Positions 57,320-64,000 of a stretch of DNA of 64,000 bases are shown here, in pieces (position 1 is the first letter of the stretch; the number at the start of each line of letters is the position of its first letter). Position numbers and translations under genes: made by a program. Source of the stretch: Brienomyrus brachyistius (lineage: Eukaryota; Chordata; Actinopteri; Osteoglossiformes; Mormyridae); the NCBI RefSeq assembly GCF_023856365.1, contig NC_064555.1, positions 20,346,254-20,410,253 of the forward strand, in the 5' to 3' direction. Below the pieces are notes generated by a model that saw only the letters and a program-made list of their open reading frames with translations, was not told the DNA's origin and did no database searches.

Positions 57320-57660
57320 GAGTGCTTTCTATCCCCCAAGTCTCCAGCCCGAAGACGGCGCGATCTGTGCAGGCAGAGCGGCTGTCAGTCAAACGGGACA
57401 AGAGGCGCTTCCGGGACCCTCCAAATAAAGCCACGCGACAAAAGGGGGACCGGCGTCTCCGGGCGGCTCCCTGCGCTCACGCCTCTCTCTCTGCCGGCGC
57501 CCACAGCCGCAGCAAAGCAAGACGCCTATATAAGGAAGAGGGGAGAGGTATCTGTAGGCAAAGCCGGCTGCGCTGAGTCCCCCCCCCCATACCGACCAAC
57601 ATGCACACCGGCGTGCGGAGAGCCAAGGATGCCGGTGCCATGTGTCTGAATACGCGGTAA
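57320..57660 (-). promoter_or_regulatory. cap2: candidate cap2 promoter and first non-coding exon
   Basis: A CpG-rich block stands out from AT-rich flanks. On the minus strand it has a TATA-like CTTATATAGG near 57527-57537, embedded in CC(A/T)7GG, one base longer than a serum-response CArG box. A possible donor CAG/GTACTA lies near 57289. cap2 needs a 5' UTR exon somewhere above 49193, and this is the best candidate, giving an 8-kb first intron. This is inference only, and the TATATA core reads on either strand. Confidence 0.4.
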
Positions 57661-57879
57661 TCAATTGCAATGCTGATAGACAGCATTACTTAATACTGGC
57701 AAATGAAATAAGCGGTGTAGACCCGGTTTACTAAGACAGACTAATCTGAATTTAAATGCTGACTTTGGGTGAGGCTGTGAAATCACTGCAAGCTTTGCTC
57801 AGATCGAAGTATAAAGAAAAATACCAAGTAATGAAGTTTTATTTAGGTCTTCGCATCTGTATGGGACACAATAGGTGTG

Positions 57880-57886
<7 letters not shown>

Positions 57887-57927
<41 letters not shown>

Positions 57928-57928
57928 T
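57887..57928. repeat. (GT)n(GA)n microsatellite
   Basis: GT run passing into a GA run. Confidence 0.93.
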
Positions 57929-57929
57929 A

Positions 57930-58205
57930 TACCTTACTTTATGGGGGCACAATGTCCCCACAACTTGAATACCCATTTTATTTTCTCTTATGGGGATCAA
58001 TTTCCTGGTCCCCATAAGGGAAAATTTAGTTTACTCAATTTACTAAAAATTTTATGAAAAGACTAAAAATGCAAAAGCTCTTGTATTTTGCTTGGTTACT
58101 TATGGTTATGGTTAGGGCTGGGTAGGGGTTAAGGATGCCATAATTAGCGTTAGCAATTTTACCATAGAAATTAATGAGCGGTCCTCATAAAGATATGTTT
58201 ACCTG

Positions 58206-58207
<2 letters not shown>
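57930..58207. repeat. dispersed repeat, copy B (GT-tract family)
   Basis: Contains tggttacttatggttatggt, tagggctgggtaggggttaa and ccatagaaattaatgagcgg, matching copy A at 42165. GT tracts lie at both ends. Opens with ggggcacaatgtccccacaa. Confidence 0.75.
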
Positions 58208-58251
<44 letters not shown>

Positions 58252-58270
58252 AAGAGAGAGAGAGAGAGAA
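58208..58270. repeat. (GT)n(GA)n microsatellite
   Basis: GT run followed by GA run, similar to 57887. Confidence 0.93.
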
Positions 58271-58976
58271 TTTGCAGCATCAAGTCAAATCTGACGAGCG
58301 ATGCTAAGTTCCAGTGATTATAAGGAACATGGCCTTTCCAGTAGTAATTTGTGTGTCATTCGATTGTTTGAAATGCGACACAAAGCCCCAGGATTTCGGT
58401 ATAAAATGTGTCTGACTCTCAGGCCACTCCCTACTCACAACGTGTCTGAAGGTCTCTTCTTTGGGTTGCCTAGTGACGACTTCATGCGGCAGACAAGACA
58501 CACTGCAATGGATTACGCAAGTTCCAGGCGCCACACCATAAGCTAGACTTTGCTGGAGCTCCACCCTGTTACCATGTCAGTCACTTCTGTTATTTGCTAG
58601 AACAGTCAGTAAACATCAGACCCTTGACCGTGTTGTTTATTGTTCATGTTTATGCTCAGATAAGGTGGGCCTGCCCTTGGCTGGGCGCTTGGGCTTCTCC
58701 TTCTCATGCTTATGCAGTACAAAGCCAAATGGGTGAAGATTAATTTCCAGTGGTGTGTTTTGTGATTGACTGACATCCTCTACAGCAGACACATCCTGAG
58801 CCTGCATGGGGCACTCAGGGCTGAAGCCGCTAACGATTTGTTTAGAACGGATGTTTCAACAACCATAAAATCGGTTTTAGAATTCCATACATCATAACAC
58901 TCCTAGTCCAGAGTTGTGTTTCTAGTGCTACAACTATAGTAACTTCAGAGAGAGAATATGATAACCTCAGGCAGTG
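58271..58976. other. gene-free stretch
   Basis: No recognised exon or repeat. Confidence 0.5.
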
Positions 58977-59235
58977 GGTTGCACGGTGACACAGTGAGCA
59001 CCACTGTTGCCTCACGCCTCTTGATCTGGGGTTCAGGTCTTCACCCTGGGTCCCTGTGTGTGGAGTTTGCATGTTCTCCTCGTGTCATCTTGAGGTTTCC
59101 TCCAACTCTCCAGTTTCTCCCCACCACAGTCCAAAAACATGCTGAAGTTAATTGTTGCCAAATTGCTTGTAGGTGTGAATCGTGTGTGAGTGTGTCCCAT
59201 CCATCCCAACCCTGGATAGGATGAGCAGGTACAGA
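58977..59235 (+). repeat. dispersed retroposon-like repeat, best-preserved copy
   Basis: Reads in order gcacggtgacacagtgagca, gtgtggagtttgcatgttct, cacagtccaaaaacatgctg, gtaggtgtgaatcgtgtgtg and ccaaccctggataggatgag. This series is very common in fish genomes. It is non-coding. Confidence 0.8.
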
Positions 59236-60590
59236 AGATGTAGGTCTCAGATTAGGTCTCTGGACTGAGTCCCTGATGTCTTAATATTCTAGCAACAGCC
59301 CTCTCTACAGGGTGTCCCCTACCTTGTGACCTGCGGTCACTGACTCCCCCTGCAACCTTACTGTGCTTGTGGATGAGTGAAAATGCTAACAATGTCTAAA
59401 ATAGCATTTCGGCGATTAGGATTGGGATCATCTGAGGCAAAGGACCCGGAGTTTGTGGGAGGCTTCTTCCTGTGCTGTGTCATGCTATAGAAAATGTACA
59501 CGAGTTGGTTTTGGGTTACAAGGCAGAAATAGCTCAGCTGAAGGGCAGGCATTTCTTATTGATGGGGAAAACGTACTGAATTATTGAGTCAAGTTCACCC
59601 TTCAGTGGGTTGCTGGGCCTACAGAATCGGGTGGCAAGTTAAGCTACACAACGTGACAGGTTGCACCACACCCAAAGATGCCTTAAGCGTCCGAAGAGCA
59701 AGGGCCTAGCAGGTTAGATCCCGCCGTTGACTGAAGTGTTTGACATCTCAAAGTCTCATTCAAACGATTAGCTCATTTTTCTGTGTGACCAACAACTTAC
59801 ACATAAACGAATAACAAAAGAGTAATGACATGTAAGCCCAATACCTCGAAAAAATGGTGGATGCTTCTTATTGTATTATTGTATTATCGTAAACTGAGTC
59901 CTGCATAATATGTCAAAACAACCAGGAATGAACCAGAATATTATGAGACAAGTAGGAGAACAAATTTAATATAGTTTGGCAGCCTGGATAAGTTTATTTG
60001 ATTCTGGATAAGTTTATTTATTTGATTCGCAGATTCGTATCACTGAAATCCTAGGAAAGTCACATTGAATCAGATCGAAAGGAGTCCAGCTGTACCTGAT
60101 TACCTGTACAGATCCCTCTGGATCCTCCTCACTGTATTCCCACTCATTCATTATTGCTGGGTTTGAATTGCTCCATTCAGCTTCAGTTTTGGGTACCTCG
60201 GCATGCACAGACTCTGATGGACTGAGGCGAGCTGTACCTGGATTAGATGAAGGACACACGGCTATTATTTGGTCCTTCTTTATGGAACTTCATGGTCCTA
60301 GATGTCCTTCTGATTATTCAGTGTTAAAAAGAAACTCTTTGGTGAAGCAGTGCATACTCACGTCTGGCATTAGACTATGCAATCCATCTTTCACATCCAT
60401 GGACTAATAAAAAGGGAAAATGGTAACATCAGGAATTCTGATGCACTTCAAAACATTTTAGGGAAATAAGAAAAAAAAAACATTTATCATAACTTATTGA
60501 TGTTCTACTTTTCAGAGGCTGAACAGGCAGAACTTTACTGTAGGCATTACTAGACGCTCACCTATCTCTCTGTGAATATTTTTTTTTCTA
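59236..60590. other. gene-free stretch
   Basis: No recognised exon or mobile element. Confidence 0.5.
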
Positions 60591-60599
60591 GTTTCATCC

Positions 60600-61120
60600 T
60601 TGCCCTCATTCATCAGCTTGTGTCAGTACCAAGCTGGAGGACACCTGCTGGAAACTATGCTTTATAGTGTTTACATTAACAGGAATCGTCAACTAACCAA
60701 AGTCAGCAAGCATGTAGCAGGCATTGTCATGATCTGGGGCTGCGTTGCGGGTGACAGAATTGATAACCTTTGCAGTCTAACCCAACATTGCTATCGCAGC
60801 GTACTTCAATGACATTAACTTCCAAAATTCCAATTCTTCAGCAGGATAATGAATGCAACACCGCTATCTCGCTAACAAGAAGATTGCAAGGAATCTAACC
60901 TCTGACCTGACGTGCCCATTCGTCGAACCTCAATGCCAACCTGTGAGAGAAAAACTGGAGATAAGTGTGAAAGTGAAGCAGGACACAGGCGCCCAAACTA
61001 CCTCTCTGGCCACTGGTTTAAAAGCTGGGAGGACGCTTGAGGGAATTCATGCTGAATCCTGACTGAACGTCTCATGTTTGTGAAGCTCTTATCAAGGTAC
61101 ATTTTGAGAATCAAACATTC
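60600..61120 (+). mobile_element. Tc1-like remnant
   Basis: The frame 60600-60812 contains HVAGIVMIWGCVAGDRIDNL, the usual stretch before the second catalytic Asp of Tc1. After it, ILQQDNECNTAI-like sequence lies near 60836-60860 in another frame. Ends not identified. Confidence 0.65.
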
Positions 61121-61577
61121 TTAAATTGCATTGTGCACTACTTATATCTTGTACAATTTGTTTTTCTGAAAAATATATAATATTATACAGTAGGAAAAAG
61201 CCTAGTTTCCAGAAAGAGCATTCAGCCTTTTGTCAGGTGCTGTGTTTTGGAGAGCTTTCGACGCCTGTCAGTGTCTGAGATGGCTGTGTCAACTGCTTTC
61301 TTTTTAATCTAAAATGTCAGGAGTCACATTGGTAAGACATCATGTTTGTGGGCCACGTCGCACCTGGACGAGAAGGATCATGGAAACTAGAGGGAGACGC
61401 ACGGCACCATGGTCGTGTTCTTCCCCGGTGACAGAAATAAGCCCGGCCATTTCAGACCAGATGATATCAGAGGGGCAGCAGCCCGGGGGAAGAGTGAGTC
61501 ATGCACATACCATGCCGGTGGGGCACTGAGCCAAGAGGCAGCCCACACTGACACTGCCAAGGCTCGGGGTATCAGGC

Positions 61578-61596
61578 GGGGGGGGGGGGGGGGGGG
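61578..61596. repeat. (G)19 homopolymer
   Basis: Uninterrupted G run. Confidence 0.9.
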
Positions 61597-61717
61597 CAGT
61601 GCCACGGGGCCCTCCAAAAACCACCCACACGCTATGTGGAACACCTCGCAGCCAAGCCGAATCTTGGGGTGTGGAATGTCCCCCTGACTCACTCCATGTT
61701 TACAACCTCCTACAGAA

Positions 61718-61862
61718 CAATCCATCCATCCATCCATCCATCCATCCCCTGTAACTGCTTATCCTATTCAGGGTCACAGGGGGTCCGGAGCCTATCCTGG
61801 AGACTATGGGCAAAAGGCAAGGAACAACCCAGGATGGGGCACCGACCCATCACAGTACAGAA
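61718..61862 (-). repeat. dispersed retroposon tail with (ATCC)n end
   Basis: atccatccatccatcc, then aactgcttatcctattcagg, gtccggagcctatcctgg and aacccaggatggggcaccga. Reverse-complement orientation of the copies at 1487 and 35361. Confidence 0.8.
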
Positions 61863-64000
61863 CAATCCCTGAACATAGCACTTAGAGGTTGTTCACTTTC
61901 AATGAATTTTAACCTGAGGAAGTAACACAAGCAGCCACAGCTAATCAGTTCACACTTTTATAGATACAGTAGCAATGCTCATCAGCCAATCAGAGGAGGC
62001 GGAGGGTGTAGGAGAGAACAGCTGGCTATTGCCGAGGGCCTGCCCACATTCACTGACTAACAGCAAAGCAGAGTAGCGGGTCATCTTAGCATGTGCCTTT
62101 GGTAGGAAAGCAGGCAGACACAGAGGGCTGAAGGCAGGAGTACCTGGCACAGTGAGCTGACATGCCCATTTCAGTCAGGCACCACTGCAGCCACCCCAAA
62201 GTAATCCCCATGAAAAGGGGGCCTAATTCATCAATGATGATGAAGGTCAGACCCCATCACTAATATACACGACCACAACAAAGTTTATACACAGATTTTT
62301 ATTTCCATTTTGAGTAAATAGCATTGAAATTCTGAAATAATAAATTTAATACCAAGACGACTGTTGCATTCAAATAGTAAATAACACTGCCATTTTCCAC
62401 AAAACATTTTACATACTGTAATCCAGTGACGATGAAAAGCCTTTTTTAAAAAGTTTTTGTCCTTTATTCTCATGTATTCCCTTGTAAGAAATAGTTCAAG
62501 TATAAAAATTCCCAATAGTGTAAAAGAGTCCATATGGTGAATTATAAAAGCAGTAGAAGCACAGCTATCTTATTCAGACAAAGATCGTACATTCTAGTGT
62601 AATAAGCAGCGTTCTGTGCTGTTCTTGGTGGTAACCTCGTCTTTCCATCGTCTAATTTCTAAACACAGAAAGGGGGCCAGAGTACCCTCTGTATTTAAAG
62701 GCCCGCATTTAAAACAGGCTTTGTACAAAAGGCATTCAACTAGCCAGTATTTTATATATCCTAAAATTTGAAGAAAAAAAAAATGTATAATAGTACAGTG
62801 CAGGTACAGAATTGTATCTTAAATAAATCCTAAGTCAACATTTTTGGTTGAATATGTTAATATTACTACGACTAACCCTATTCAATAACTTATATGCCAT
62901 GAGATGAATACATATCAGTTATACAGTACTGCCACCAGGTCCACAGTGCGCAACATTGTCAGACTGTCAAAATAAATACCTTAAATATTAGATCTCTTTT
63001 CTCTTAAATATTTCAACACATGTAAGGCACAGATAGAGGCGCATACTTGACCCCTCTAAAGTTACAGCGCTGCCATTTCTCAAGGAGGCAGTCAGGTCAC
63101 CGGGATTGAAGGGGATGTTTACTCGGACCTCGGTGCAGTGTGCCCCCCCCCCCGGCATTGCTGATAGAGCACGGGAGGGCTTAAGGATACACAGTCCCCA
63201 GCCCCTGTTCTCCCAAAGGCCAGCCCCCCTCCCCCCTCACCGCTTTCGACCAGGGGACAGGTGCCGCACATGGAAGAGAAAGAGTCTGAGCGGGGCGTGC
63301 TGACGGCAGCATTTCGGGGGGCGGGGGGCAGGGGGGGGGGGGGGATGTGACAGCTCAACAAATGGGCACAAGTGATGCATTCCTTCCAGAGCACCCGACC
63401 CGTGTCACCGTGCGTCCCGGACAGCTGCTGCTCCGGTGGCCCCCCCGGGGCACGGCCGGGTACACATCAGCGAGCAGCAGCGCGACCGCCCTGTTCGGGA
63501 TGTTTGCAGGCCCAGGGGGGCAGATACAGAGGGGAGGCCTCTCTACGCACACAGACGCCCCTGCGTCTCAGTTTGCTTTGCATAGGTCAACACAGAAGAG
63601 ACATTCAGCATCAGGAAGACGGAAAGGCAGTTTCACGCCCCGCATGTCATGTCATTACTCCCTGCTACTCGTTTTCTCCTCTCCTTTCTAAATCTTTCCC
63701 TCCACCCCCATGCGTGCCCCACTATTCCCTGATCTTCAGAGGTTTTTTTTTTTTTTTTTTTTTTTTTAATTCACTGGAAAACACATTTCCCTGATAATCT
63801 GAGAGAAGAGAAAAAACAACCAATGCACTTGAAGACAGTACAAAAGAGCCCTTAAAAGCATAATAAATAGTGGATACAGGGCTGCACAGGCCGACACGCT
63901 CTGGGAAACGCTCCAACGTCCCCAGAAGAAAGCAGTCTCGGTAACGGAACAAAACTGGAATTTAAGGCCGCATCTAGGATATCGTCACAATTTAATTTAT
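61863..64000. other. no coding recognised; possible 3' UTR of the next gene
   Basis: 62280-63070 is AT-rich and low in repeats, with a minus-strand AATAAA at about 62295. 63080-63640 is GC-rich with several G and C runs. A long 3' UTR of a minus-strand gene entering from the right would fit. In human, RBM24 lies upstream of CAP2 in the same orientation, but no RBM24 coding sequence is visible here. Confidence 0.3.

Noticed and set aside
57322..57686. Open frames in the CpG-rich block
   Set aside because: GC-rich DNA rarely has stops; no known protein motif. More likely a promoter.
62285..62533. 82-codon minus-strand open frame
   Set aside because: AT-rich, no motif, and placed in a likely UTR.

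Overview
The window is vertebrate nuclear DNA, most probably from a ray-finned fish. The evidence is large GT-AG introns, single-copy metazoan genes split over many exons, decayed Tc1/mariner, hAT, PIF/Harbinger and L2 elements, and very abundant microsatellites and minisatellites. No bacterial, viral, CRISPR or rRNA content was seen. The species cannot be fixed from sequence alone; the repeat style suggests an early-branching teleost, but that is a guess.

Three protein-coding genes can be reconstructed exon by exon. (1) vps28, minus strand, nine coding exons between 14015 and 20076 plus a probable non-coding first exon near 20.69-20.77 kb; 223 residues; ESCRT-I subunit. (2) aunip (Aurora kinase A and ninein interacting protein), plus strand, three exons 21259-23237; 395 residues. 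(3) cap2 (cyclase-associated protein 2), minus strand, twelve coding exons between 25120 and 49168; 471 residues; probable promoter and first non-coding exon near 57.3-57.6 kb. All junctions are GT-AG and all phases close. vps28 and aunip are head to head; aunip and cap2 are tail to tail. The three genes act in separate processes (endosomal sorting, centrosome/mitosis or DNA repair, actin turnover), so the arrangement does not imply a pathway.

Layout: 1-14 kb is gene-free and repeat-rich (49-bp and 33-bp minisatellites, a 5'-truncated L2, an internally deleted Tc1, MITEs, Tigger-like DNA). 14-20.8 kb is vps28 with a PIF/Harbinger remnant in intron 5. 21.2-24.3 kb is aunip with a palindromic MITE in its presumed 3' UTR. 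25.1-49.2 kb is coding cap2, whose introns carry a MER2/Tigger-like element, a 52-bp dimeric satellite, a 17-bp C-rich array, nested MITE/retroposon insertions, a chain of dead Tc1 elements and a 30-bp BamHI-site minisatellite. 49.2-57.6 kb is the presumed 5' intron of cap2 with hAT-type elements. 57.7-64 kb has no recognisable coding exon; its far end may be the 3' UTR of the next gene.

No undescribed gene system was found. The points most worth a second look are the Tigger-family relatives, the third FTQDS motif in aunip, the nested insertions with readable target-site duplications, and the minisatellites that keep reading frames open on both strands without being genes.
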